Shown: positions 33,090 through 44,239, numbered from the stretch's first letter. The stretch: DNA of 64,000 nucleotides from Isoetes taiwanensis (GCA_021234155.1 JAJEKV010000030.1:11160525-11224524); one strand, 5' to 3'. The notes: generated by a model not told the origin, from the letters alone. Translations and numbers: made by a program.

Positions 33090-35200
33090 ATGTAAGGCTT
33101 ACTGGACTGCATAGAAAACTTCTGTCTTATTGATACTTATAGATTAGCTATTCTCTTCGGATTAATTGAGGTAAGGATTAATTTTAGCCCTTGCTCAGAA
33201 TGTCGGTTGTTCGGTGTTGAACCCAAATCGTGCTTTCGCCTTTGTGCCTGAATCTGCATCATATATCATGATTGGTGATGGTTTCTTCATTTATGCACGA
33301 AGCATCTGTTGCGTGCAAATCTGGAAAGGGGCACGAAAGAAAAGCTGACCATGGCAGAAGAATGTGCAGATCCTCTATCAAAATCTAATGCAAGCCATAG
33401 TGATTGACCAAACTATTTTGGACTTAATCTGAAATGCTTAATGACTGCCTGCCTCGATTATGCCTGCCTAGGAATGAGTCTGCAGCGCATAAGTCCACTT
33501 TATCAATATTTCCCATTCTACATCCACATCAATCTATAGCTATGAGGTGAGCAACTTTGTTAAATCAATTCTTTTTACAGACAAAACTCTTACCTCTTCT
33601 TCATGAGCTCAATTCATGTTCAAGACGAAGAGCCTCGTCAGCATACTGCATAAGCATCCAGGTAGAAGAAGCATTTAGGTTGTTTCAAGACTACCAAAAG
33701 CTTGCTTTCTTCACCAGCCTTGAAGCCCAAGAGCCAGCTGGCTTGCTTACTCAAGTTACGGACGCGTGCGATCACACAGGCTGCAACCATTCTTGAAAGC
33801 CAAAGATGGGTGCGATCACACAGGCTGCGGCCAATTCTCGAAATCAAAAGAAGAAGGACCTCAGAAGCACTGATTCATGCAGATTAGAACCCTATTTTGC
33901 CCATCATTCCCGTGGCCAGATCCCGGGCTGAAAGAACTTCTTTGTGCTTGATCGTCTGACGGAAGAGCAGGGATGCAAGATGCCATCGATGGAACCAACC
34001 AGGGCTTCTAGAGCTCATTGAAATCAGCCGATAGGGATGCTTAGCGATGGCTATAAGACCCGCCATAGAGAGGCCCAAACCCTATCGATGCCTTCAAATC
34101 AAATCACAGCCTTTCGTATTGGATGATGAACTCCTGGCCGTCGGATCTAGGGCTCGATGCACTACACACTTACGTCAAAACATTATAATCCTTCCTATTA
34201 TAAGGCAGATACATTTTTCTGCCCCGGCCTAATTTCTTCCTTACTAATTCTATTTGCATGACGCGTTGTGGGTTTGGCATTTATTGCGGGTTCGACATTT
34301 ATGGCGAGCATTTATGGCAGATTATGCATTTATGGCGAGCAGATATGGCTCGGAGGTTGACCCGCGATGCTGGCGGTTATAGAAGCAGCAAGGCCAAAAG
34401 CCCTCAAATATCCATTGCAGATCTTCCACTCCTACACAGAGCTCAGCGGCTATGGCGACATCGTCTCTCCACATATCCTTCATTGGCGCCGGAGCTGAGC
34501 AGCCAAATCCGGCCATGAATTTGCTCCGATTCATCACAGGAACACGTTTTATAAGACCAGGCCTGAACCAACCAAAGCAAGCAAAAAGCAAGAAAAATGA
34601 CGCGAATCTACCAGTTGCAGAAGCCACTACAAATCTACCAACACCAATGGAAAACGAAATTGAAGCAATTGAATATGGCAGACCCACTGCGCATTACGCT
34701 CGCATTGCATTTACTCCTCCATGTGCACCTATTTTCCTCTTTTTTCTCTGCTGCTTTGAGCTTCGTTTCTTCCCCTCGGACGAAGATTCGCAACTTATAT
34801 TCGATTGGCATGCATCTTAAAATGGATTACCAATTTCTTCCCTAAAAAACTCTGGGATCAAAACGCTTACGCTTTCGGGATTTCTCCGGAATCTAGCCTT
34901 GAGCAAATAAGTTGTTCGGGCCCCTCAAGATGCATTCGAGGCCATGGATGGGTCCTCCCTTACTCTATTCTGATGAGAAGAGGATGCATTGAACATCTCA
35001 TTTGTGGCTCGCCATTCGCTGGATTGATCCAAATATGTAGTCCAACCTGATTCGGAAACCCACATTTGCTTGCATCGATTCTTTGCTTTGCAAAGACATA
35101 GTCGGAAATTTGATACGTTAAGTCGAAAGGTAACCCAAGTCTTTCTTTAGCTTGTCATCTATGGTAGGCTGCAAACACTCCTCGGCAGCCTTTAGTGTAG
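33090..35200. other. No recognised gene
   Basis: Several short frames on both strands (such as 34258-34518 and 34452-34820) have no recognisable domain. A small direct repeat, GTGCGATCACACAGGCTGC, occurs at about 33765 and 33808. I cannot assign the rest. Confidence 0.4.
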
Positions 35201-35208
35201 AAACCGTG

Positions 35209-35484
35209 CTATCTATAAAAGTATGAGGCATCGGAATAGATAACCCCGAGTCCCAACCACTTTGACAAATTCAAAATTATTTCCACGCACGTGTTGGAAT
35301 ATAAACGCATACGGATGAAACGCATTGGGATTTCATTTGATCTGAAGTTCAAAGAGGCAAACTTCGGATTTGCCCAATCACATCTGCAAAGAAAAAAGAC
35401 TTGATCATTGGCTTTTAAAAAGAACGCGAAACCTGTGGGCATAGCTTTCACCTTCTCATCATCAAAAACTCCACTTTCCTCCAT
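35209..35484 (-). CDS. Unrecognised 91-aa ORF next to the MULE
   Basis: The minus-strand frame starts MEESGVFDDEKVKAMPTGFA and ends VIYSDASYFYR. It begins 51 bp outside the left end of the 7-kb MULE. Composition is not low-complexity, but I recognise no family. It may be a fragment of an older element or a chance ORF. Confidence 0.2.
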   Translation of the reverse strand: MEESGVFDDEKVKAMPTGFAFFLKANDQVFFLCRCDWANPKFASLNFRSNEIPMRFIRMRLYSNTCVEIILNLSKWLGLGVIYSDASYFYR

Positions 35485-35534
35485 CCCGCATAAATCTTAG
35501 TTCCCAAATCTTACTAACCCCGGAAGCATTCTCA

Positions 35535-36196
35535 GGCTCAAGATACTTCTACCACGGATTCGGGGATCCCGAGCTAGAGATCCCGTCCTCCGGAATCCCG
35601 TTCTCGGCGGGGATCGTTCGGGGACCCCGTTTTCCCGTGACACATGCGTACAATCGGGTCGATCCGGACGTCCGAAACCCGTCGAATCTCCGTCGTCGCG
35701 GAGATCCCTCCTCTCGGGATCCGCAGCGGTGATCCCCCTCCCTCGGGATCCACGAGGGGCTGGTCGATATCCTGAGCGATATCCGGCGTGGTGATCCTCC
35801 TCAGGGATCACGAGGGGCGGTCGATATCCTCTCCGATATGGCGTGGTAATCCCCTCCTCGGGATCCGCGAGGTCTGATCGATATCCTCTCCGATATCGTA
35901 GGTGGTGATCCCTCCTCGGGATCACGAGGGGCTGTCGAATATCTGGCGATGGCGGTGGTGATCCCTCCTCGGGATCACGAGGGCGGTCGATATCCTCTCC
36001 CGATATGTCGGCGTGGTGATCCCTCCTCCGGGATCCGCGGCTCGGTGATCCCCTCTCGGGATCCGCGAGGTCTGTCGATATCCTCTCCCGATATCGGCCG
36101 TGGTGATCCCCTCCTCCGGGATCACGAGGGACTGGTCGATATCCTCTCCCGATATCGGCCGTGGTGATCCCCTCCTCCGGGATCACATCCATGGCC
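35535..36196. repeat. MULE left inverted repeat, palindrome array
   Basis: An array of degraded units of the type GGTGATCCC(C)TCCTC(C)GGGATCACGA alternating with GATATCCTCTCCCGATATC, the inverse complement of the right end. The outer 160 bp (35535-35700) correspond block by block to 42420-42582. The inner boundary is near CCATGGATGTGAT (inverse at 36184-36196). The left array has more indels than the right. Confidence 0.85.
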
Positions 36197-36439
36197 GATT
36201 ATCGGCCGTAGCGATTCCGACCTCCGGGATCGCGACGTTGATTGCACACCGTGATTACGGAGGCGGTATATGAACAGCGTATGGGCGTTGGAGATTGAAG
36301 CGTAGACCCACCCAACGGTCCAGGTTTGAACTTGCCGGCCCATGCGCGGTGTGTCCAATGAGGACACGTGTAGGTTCTCGAGACCACCCTCCCGATCACT
36401 CCCGAAATGCGTTGTTTCTCACGGTTTCTCTCTCTGCGC

Positions 36440-38571
36440 ATGTCAAGTAGCCTGGTAGAGGAGGCGAATGCCGCAGGCATGGACGAACTAGAGGAGAAGA
36501 GAGAAGAGGTAATCGATTACTAAGTCATTTCAATGAAGAGACATGCATTCCCATTTATATTTTGAGTATTTTTCTATAGCTAAGGGCTGAAATACAGCCC
36601 GAATCACCTTCAAATGGGTTGTTTGATCATGGCAATCTCCATTGGTATCCTGAAGAGCATCAGGTACCTACTATTCAAGGGGGTGGGCGGATGCTGCTGT
36701 GGACCTGCTACATCCACACCAACCGGGTTCAAGATTTTATTCTTGGTGAGCAGAAGAATTCCCAAGCACCTTGCAACTTCTATCTCCGGAGCTCCGAGGC
36801 TGAGAGAGTGTTAAAAAGACCCTACAAAGATTCCTACTTGACCTTGAAGAGGTATAGACATTGTTAGATTCATGTGTTTCTAATTGGAAATCATCATTGA
36901 GTGAACCAAGAAGTTATTGTGTTTGCTTGAAGTTATTTTGATTCATTTGAAGTGGTTCTTTTAGAATTACACTTAGGTCTACATTAACTTGTATTTGCAT
37001 AATACAGATATTGGTGTTCATATGGACCTCAAGACATGACAGCAAACACTCATGTGGTTGAGGATGGACCACGTCCACCGGGTAGACGCAGGAAAAGGGT
37101 TCAGAGGGGAGAGGGTGTACGTAGGGGCTGCCAAGATGATCCTGAATGGCAACCTTCTTGCATCATTACGGATGATGCCCATGCTGAGATAAAGGCTGTA
37201 AAGAATGTAAGTTGTTGAAACTTAATCCTTGGTTGTGATTCCATATGTACTAACCTTGGTTATTTTTGTAGGTTTTCCCTAATGTACCCGTGCAAATATG
37301 CATTTGGCACGTGAGGAGGGCATGGATTAAATGGTTGCGTAAGAATGTGAAGAACAAGGTGCATCGAAACGAGTTGTTCAAGGAGCTTGGTTACATTATG
37401 TACAGGACAGAAGGCCCTCTTGGATACAATGAGTATGGGGAAGAGTACAGGGAAGCTGTGAGGAAAGAGGCCACCAGGAAATTGGAAGAGTTAGTGAAGA
37501 AATATCCTCAATACCCTAATAAGCTGGCAGCCTACATGAGTAAGGAGTGGACTAAAAACATTTGTCAATGGGTGTTGGCTACAAGGATGTACCCTCACTC
37601 TAACCAAGAGACAAATGCTGCCATAGAGGCATGGCATTGTGCCTTGAAGAGGCGCCTGGGCATTTCTAAACGTGCACTTCGAGGAAGGAGGATTGATTGG
37701 CTGCTCTACATCCTAACCAATAACGTGGAGACACACATGACATACATCAGGTATAGTTCCTACACATCTAATCCTTCTCTCTAGCCTTTGTGTTTATATG
37801 ATTCCTTTGTGTTGTAGGTCCATGAAGGAAGCAGGCTTTGTAGTAAACACAACCCAGGAGGAGATAATAGAGTGCGCCATACGTGGTGCAAGGAAGATTG
37901 CTGATGAACAAGTCACATTCACCAACTTCGAGGAAGGTGAGGCAGAAGTGCAAAGCGAACGTACTCTAGGGCTAGGTCCTTACTTTGTGAACGGGGCACA
38001 CAAGAATTGGGCATGTTGTGACTGCCCTTGGGGAGCCAAGGGCAACTTGTGTAAACACCAGGTTAAGGTTATGCAATTGCTGGGCAACTACAGAGATCAG
38101 GATCTTTTACATGTGCTTGGTTCCCAATATGGGACAATTGCTGGGGGCATGGACCAGTTGAGGCCATGTGAGGAGATAGTTCCATGGGAGGGAAACCCAT
38201 GTGAAGATGTGGCCGACATTGTATGCTTGGGAGAGGAGTCTCTCTCCCAAATGGAGAGAAGGTTTAACTTGGATAAGACTCGTGCATCCTTACAAGAAGT
38301 AATTGCTAGAGTGGTGTCAAGGGCAGAAAAAGATCCTAGCATGCTTGTTGCTACTGATTCTCTTATGAGACAACTCGACACTAGGCTAGAGAGAATGAAT
38401 GATGTTGGGGGGACCAACATGGTAGCCATAACAAGTCTCCCCACCTTGGCAATTGAAGAGAAGTGTGGAAATAGTTTGGCCAGGCTCAAGCCTTTGATAG
38501 AGCTTGGGAACATGAAGGACAAGGAAATCAAGAAGAGCTGGAAGCAAGTTGAGATAGAGGGGATATTGTAA
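36440..38571 (+). CDS. MULE SWIM-type transposase-like protein lacking first catalytic Asp
   Basis: Five exons: 36440-36508, 36580-36851, 37008-37206, 37272-37750, 37818-38571. All introns are GT-AG; exons sum to 1773 nt (590 residues). Residues 24-150 hold a Cys/Trp-containing N-terminal region (LFDHGNLHWYPEEHQ, then YWCSYGPQDM) and a basic patch (RRRKRVQRGEGVRRG). Residues 158-193, PEWQPSCIITDDAHAEIKAV then VFPNVPVQICIWH, match the second catalytic Asp and WH motif of Mutator transposases. NAAIEAWHCALKR holds the likely catalytic Glu (299). The SWIM finger CDC...CKH lies at residues 407-420. In relatives, roughly 250 residues with the first Asp lie between GC and D(P)EW. Here GCQDDPEW joins them in frame, so catalysis should be lost while DNA-binding parts remain. 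Transcription probably starts in the left inverted repeat. Confidence 0.85.
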
Positions 38572-38699
38572 GTATTCAGTTGAACAGAACATGTTAAGTC
38601 ATTTATGAGTTTACTTTCAATTGTTCTCACTACATACGATAACTTAGGGGGCAACGAAACTCATTTAAGAAATCAAACCATTGAGGTTAAATTGGGACA

Positions 38700-39020
38700 T
38701 TTAAGAACCGGACGTGTGATCCCGGAGGTGGGGATCACACGGCATCTACAGAAGAATATGCCTTAATATCGAAAATAGTAACCATACCATTGAAATTAAA
38801 TAATGCTTTTTTCGCGGACGTGTGATCCCGGAGGAGGGGATCCCCATTAATTATGTTGTGATCCCGAGGAGGGATCATCCCAAGCATCTACAAATCTAAT
38901 ATCCCTTTATATCGAAAATAATATCCATACCATTGAAATTAAATAATGATTTTTTTAGCGGGACGTGATCCCTGAGGAGGGATCCCCAATAATAATGTTG
39001 TGATCCCTGAGGGGATCACA
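38700..39020. repeat. Internal palindrome repeats between convergent MULE genes
   Basis: Three units of roughly 110-145 bp, each with the terminal palindrome (GTGATCCCGGAGGTGGGGATCACAC, GTGATCCCGGAGGAGGGGATCCCC, GTGATCCC(T)GAGGAGGGATC) plus a common AT-rich part (TATCGAAAATA, ACCATACCATTGAAATTAAA, TAATG.TTTTTT). They lie in the 3' region shared by both genes, where they could act as terminators or as extra transposase sites; neither is shown. Confidence 0.75.
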
Positions 39021-39199
39021 ACATAATTATCAAGGGACATTGACACATTGACCAATATTTCACATTGACCAATATTTCCGAAATTGTCTCATATTCCACA
39101 TTGACCAATATTTCACAAAAGTTAAGTTCATTTCTTATATTCATATGTGCATACAGGTTTACTCAAATTACATTCAAATATACTGATTAGATCCATTGT

Positions 39200-41523
39200 T
39201 ATTTTTTGAGGGGCCATTTAACGTTGCACGGAATCGGGCGAGAGAACTGATCCGGGCCTTGGGGCAAATAGAAAGTGGATTTCCCTTGGGCTAGACATAC
39301 CACTCAATTTACGCAAAACTGTAATGAAACACCTGCCGGTATTGTCTATCTCTTCCTTCCGAACCAATCCCGGGTAATGACAACCCGAAAAGAACAATCA
39401 AAAAGTGACAATTAAAAAAGTGACAATTCTTAAGTCATTCAGAATTGTGATTTACCTGATCTTTGGTGCTGCAAACATCTCGAATAAATCTATTCACATA
39501 ATTTACCACATATACACCACAATCTGGGGAGCATCCATCAGTATGCAAGGAGCATTGTGAAGTGCTGATTCCTCGTGCTTCCACCTCTTGAATAGGTCAC
39601 TCAAGAACCTGGAAATGTAATCCGAGTTCAATCCCTAAAATAAGAACCTAATTACCTATGCTGAAACCATAAATATGTGTACAACTGAAATAACTCACAA
39701 AGTTATGAAGCCTCGAACATCTGCATGCAGGGGATCATAAGAATCAAAGTGCAAAATGCACGGGCAGGGCTTGTTCAGCTTTTGGCATGCCAATTGATCA
39801 ACAACTAATATAAACAGGCTCCAATGGCCACTGCAGTTCGATAAAACTAATCACCATACAATTAAAAATGAAGGGGATCTTTTAACTTCACAAGCAGATG
39901 TTACCTTGCATTAACAGGAATGTAGTAGTCTTGAACATGCTGAATTCTCCATTGAGCAGACTTTGCCAAACGGTGATGGCGGGATCAACTTTGCAAATTG
40001 GTCATATGCCCCGCCTAAACCTGCCTTGCTTCCACTTAGAAATAATCCGAATGCAGCAGGGTGAACCATTACATGGTGACATCTCTTCTGAATAGGAATC
40101 GAATGGACAAGTACCCTGAGGAGAGGATATGCAAATTAAAACAGAATTCCAATTGTTTGAGCAAAAAAAGTGAACTGTAGTAGCAAAATTACACTCACAG
40201 TAAAGAAGCTCCAATGCAGTCGGCATCCACCTCGCATGCCAAATCTCCGAGGCCACTTGGAATTGTTTGGAATTTTTGGGCCTCTGCCTCGGTGATGAAG
40301 AACTCCACAGATTGCGATTTGCTGCCCACCTTAAGTAGCGGACTCTCCACAACAATTGGATATGTCAATGTGAAATTAAAGGTCCATCTCTCCCCCGCTG
40401 GGACCTCTCCGGTAGGACGAGAACAAGAATGTGAAAGGAGGGATCTATGCAATACAAATAATGAAATCTTATCTGTTTGGGTTTTATCTTTGGAATCGGG
40501 CTCCTCTTAGTCATCGGGCTCGATTCTTCGAAATAATATGATTGGGAGCCATGGTAGCAGATTCTCGCGGGCCTTAGTAAAACCGGCTTCAATGGTGCAT
40601 CCGGCGATGTGGTGTCCTCCTTTTAACACGGGAGATTTCAGATTATCATCTGCAGCAGACCACGAATTGGCACTCAATCGCTCTGCGTCCGTGGGCCTGC
40701 TCGGAATCCCATTTAGGGCTGGGCGACCAAATTTCCGACTTCGGTGACCCCATTGCCATGGCTCGGAGCAATTCGAGCCAATTTCCCTTATTTGCTTCTC
40801 ACGGGATTCGAGCTCCCGTGCTTTCTTTCTCAACCTGCAAATTGATGAAGTCGGCTCGCCCTTGGGTAGAAGCAATCCAATATCTATCTGTTGATCCGCC
40901 AATCTGCTGCAGCTTTCGTCTAGTCCTTTGAAGTTTCCTGGTCAAGTTATGGGCGTACTTGAAATCGGATCACAAGATCGGTAGCCACACTATCTTCCCA
41001 TAGTCCCTCTTCTTGGATTCACCCTTCTTTGCATTTGTTGCCGAATCCGACCCCTTGGAGCATCGGGGAGCTTGAAATTCTCATAAATCTAATGTGCCCT
41101 GAACCTATGATTTTCTAAATCAACCTTTCTGCTGTAGCTCTTATCGCAGACGTCTACCTGGCACCTCCATCTGCGGGCCAACTGATCATACCGGTAGTCT
41201 GGGGGCTCTTCCTGTGGGTGCTCCAAGAAATCTTCCCTATCAACATCGCCATCCCCTTGAGCCCCATGAATATCCTCCTGCCAATGAGCCTCAACAGAGG
41301 CTGGATTTTTTTCTGCAGGGGGCTCGACAACTGTTGTCGGATCAGGCTTTTCGTCCTTTTTCTTCTCTTTGGAAGGGGATTCCACCTCTGTATCTGATTC
41401 AAACCCGACTATATCTCTGAAACAGTCTGGTAACTTAAGAGAATTTGCAGCCTCATCTCCGGGCCCCCAGTTCTCATTTATGGAGGTATTTAAGCTAGTT
41501 TCCAGGTTAACAGATTCGTCCAT
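39200..41523 (-). pseudogene. MULE-borne C2H2 finger and Ulp1 (C48) protease gene, frameshifted
   Basis: Start ATG at 41523 (MDESVNLETSLNTSINENWG), directly after a CAG acceptor, with a possible 5' leader intron (donor near 41617). The first coding exon is acidic and ends with a C-x4-C-x12-H-x4-H finger (WRCQVDVCDKSYSRK onward, about 41092-41170). A charged coiled-coil-like stretch (RLRKKARELESREKQIREI, about 40780-40840) and a block at 40195-40452 follow. The protease domain has QDYYIPVNA (about 39910), GHWSLFILVVDQL with the catalytic His (exon 39699-39830), ILHFDSYD with the Asp, and CSPDCGVYVVNYV with the catalytic Cys (exon 39456-39608). In the last exon the frame of FLSDLFKRWKHEES and that of STSQCSLHTDGC differ by one base, and the exon at 40000-40130 also needs a frame change. 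Ulp1 proteases cleave SUMO-like conjugates; its role in transposition is unknown. Confidence 0.75.
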
Positions 41524-42014
41524 CTGCAAGGACAGGCAAGAAAACGTTAAAAAACAAAGCAAAGGTTAAAAAACAGTAAACCGAGGTCGACCGAGGTCTA
41601 TTCAGTCGATTTTTTACCTTAAACAAGTGAAAGTAACTCTGGCGCCTTCGTATCGGCTACAGCGCCGCCTGAATCGGGCCCTCTCCTCTCAGAAAATGGC
41701 GCAGAGGTCGTGTTCAGAGCCCTCCGAAAATTGCACTCCGGCAGAGTGGGAATTCCCTCCTCCGGAATCACTTGTCCACGTGGCAGCACATTATTGGCAA
41801 CGTACGGCGTAATAACTCAGTCGTTAGCCTTAAATTTGAAAGGCCCGCTTGGATGCTACCACGTGGACGGCTTAAATTTGCAAGGACGTGATTCCGGAGG
41901 GCGGGATAACCGACGGTCACGATTTGACGACCACGTGGCATCGTGGCATCGTCGTCAGTGGCGGATAACGGGGGGTCGTGGGGGGGTGATCCCGGAGGAT
42001 GGGATCACAGCACT

Positions 42015-42582
42015 GTCATGGATGTGATCCCGGAGGAGGGGATCACCACGGCCGATATCGGGAGAGGATATCGACCGGCCCCTCGTGATCCCGGAGGAGG
42101 GGATCACCACGGCCGATATCGGCTCAGGATATCGACCAGTCCCTTGTGATCCCGGAGGAGGGGATCACCACAGCCGATATCGGGAGAGGATATCGACCGG
42201 CCCCTCGTGATCCCGGAGGAGGGGATCACCACGGCCGATATCGGGAGAGGATATCGACCAGGACCTCGTGATCCCAGAGGAGGGGATCACCGAGCGTGAT
42301 CCCGGAGGAGGGGATCACCACGGCCGATATCGGGAGAGGATATCGACCAGTCCCTCGTGATCCCGGAGGAGGGGATCACCGCGCGTGATCCCGGAGGAGG
42401 GGATCTCTCATGAGCGGCGGAGATTGACGGGGTTTGGACGACCGGATCGACCGATGCGTGCATGTGTCGAGACGGGAAAACGGGGGTCCCCGAACGGATC
42501 CCGTCGAGAACGCCTGGGGATTCCGGAGGACGGGATCTCTAGCTCCGGGATCCCCGAATCCAGGGTAGAAGTATCTTGAGCC
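42015..42582. repeat. MULE right inverted repeat, 61/28-bp palindrome units
   Basis: Units of 61 bp start at 42024, 42085, 42146, 42207 and 42296; units of 28 bp start at 42268 and 42357; a partial unit starts at 42385. Each long unit has two palindromes: GTGATCCC-GGAGGAGG-GGATCAC and GATATC-GGGAGAG-GATATC. Short units have only the first. The outer 160 bp are unique end sequence. The regular spacing suggests a row of protein-binding sites. Confidence 0.9.
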
Positions 42583-42849
42583 CATTCTGCCGGATTGGCC
42601 TTGCACCGCCATTGTTGAGTGAAGCGCCAACGAAGGAAATGCAAACCAAAGCCACGTCATCAAAGATACTCTAAGCAATAAATGTGCAGTACCAAATATT
42701 TAATTTCTATAAACCTTTATAATAAATGCAGTGCCACCTCACCTATATTAAATCTATACAATTTCTTTGCACCTTCTTAAGCTTAAAATTAAGGCCAAGA
42801 TTTAACTTCGCGCCACTTCAATCTGCCCCAGGTCCCAAATCTTCCTCGC

Positions 42850-43167
42850 CCACAAACACGGGGTTTCAAGAGCATGCAGGGCAGCCGGCCAATCCACTAC
42901 GGTGGTAGCAAATGTAACTGTGGACATTGACAAATTGATCGAAGAAATCAAATGCCTTACCTTGGCTCAAGCATTTCTACTTACTTCTGCTAGAATTTCT
43001 GTTATTAAGGCCATTAGGGCTTTGACAGGATTAGGGCTAAAAGAGGCCAAAGATGCAATTGAAACTACTCCTAAAAGTTGTAAAAGAAGGGATCTCTAAA
43101 GATGAGGATGAAGAGGCAAAGAAGCAATTGGAGGCTGCTGGTGCCAAGTGTAGCATTAAATGAGACA
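42850..43167 (+). pseudogene. Ribosomal protein L7/L12 (bacterial type) pseudogene
   Basis: [19 protein letters not shown] (42925-42980) matches the N-terminal dimerisation helix, and [20 protein letters not shown] (about 42990-43050) matches the C-terminal factor-binding domain. After a one-base insertion near 43066 (CCTAAAAGTTG) the other frame continues [20 protein letters not shown] and ends AKCSIK with TGA at 43167. The hinge and the stretch between N- and C-domains are deleted. The preceding [16 protein letters not shown]-like reading could be a former organelle transit peptide. No introns are visible, so it may be a processed copy of a nuclear gene for organellar L12. Confidence 0.8.
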
Positions 43168-43169
43168 TA

Positions 43170-44235
43170 GTAGTTCTAAGAAAGGATGCAAGTTTAGAGG
43201 AAGACTTTGTAGGGCTTTGGAATTCTGTACACAGGGGTTGATGCCTTCTTACACTGGTGAGTTGTAGTTGCCAATTCTGCACATTTATGCCTCTGCCATA
43301 ATCATTTCTGTGGTGTTTCAATGTGATAAATTGCACATGTTTTTGGAGGTTCAATCTGGGTTTTGATATTTTTGTGCAGAGAGATAGTGTGCATTCTTTC
43401 GAGTGCTTCCAATTTATGCAAAATAAATAGATCCTATTGCTAGTTTATGCGTAATTTCTGCCTCTGAAACAAAGGAAGTGGCATCTTGAATTCTCTTCTT
43501 TTGGTTTCTCTTTAGTTCTTTTCTACATAATTAGGCCCTAATGTGTTTAATGTCCAGCTGGGAACGGAAATAATTTAACCGAAGCAACTATTCATCATAC
43601 ATATTCCCTTACTAATACAAGAAATTTATCACGGCGGCCATTTCTCTTTTTCCACACCATGTATCTAGAGAAGCAAATCACTAGAAAAGCAAATCAAGAG
43701 GTGAAACGAAGATGAAAAACGAAATGGACTATCTTTTACAAAGTGAACTTATGTAGAAGGTGAAGTTCATGATTACATCTCTTGGGCTTCTGCTCCACGT
43801 TCACCACCAATACCACATTCATATGTAGTATAGCTGGCAACATGCCAAATTTTTTAACATTTTTGCACGATCAAATTCCCTTGGGTAAAACATATTTCAA
43901 CCAAAATCCAAGCAATGCATCTTGGCACTTAGTCGAAAATATTAGCTTCCCAAGCAATTCTGGAACTACTGTATTCAGCATGTGTGCAACCTCATGGAAA
44001 AATGACAATCAGAATATATAACAAACATCTTCAACCCATATGTAAGTTATGTTGTCTATTTCAAGCTCTAGAATTATAGCAGTTCAAAAGGTACACAGTT
44101 CTAACAATAAATGGCATACAGCTACGGCAGTGTGCAATATCTAAAATCTGTCTCTCCTCAATCATGCATTCTACAAAGATTATTAAATGAGATTATATAT
44201 TCTTATCATGCCTTCGTTATAACAAAGGCCTTAAT
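43170..44235. other. No recognised gene
   Basis: AT-rich DNA. The plus frame at 43782-44021 and neighbours have no recognisable domain. Confidence 0.45.
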
Positions 44236-44239
44236 TAAG

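Larger units (their letters stand above)
35535..42582. mobile_element. 7-kb MuDR-like MULE with two convergent genes
   Basis: The ends GGCTCAAGATACTTCTACC (35535) and its inverse GTATCTTGAGCC (to 42582) open long inverted repeats of about 660 and 570 bp. Inside, a plus-strand transposase-like SWIM gene (36440-38571) and a minus-strand C2H2/Ulp1 gene (about 39200-41523) start near opposite ends and converge on a repeat cluster at 38700-39020. This is the layout of maize MuDR, whose two genes start from the inverted ends; a Ulp1 protease cargo is known from Kaonashi-type MULEs. Flanks CATTCTCAG (35527-35535) and CATTCTGCC (42583-42591) share six bases and may be a decayed 9-bp duplication, overlapping the first terminal base. 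Both genes carry defects, so this copy is probably not autonomous. Confidence 0.85.

Noticed and set aside
35497-36367. Long minus-strand ORFs (up to 231 aa) over the left MULE end
   Set aside because: They translate the palindrome array into Arg/Gly/Asp repeats. Length is a by-product of repeat units, not coding selection.
41710-42678. ORFs across the right MULE end
   Set aside because: The same repeat-driven readings as at the left end, on either strand.
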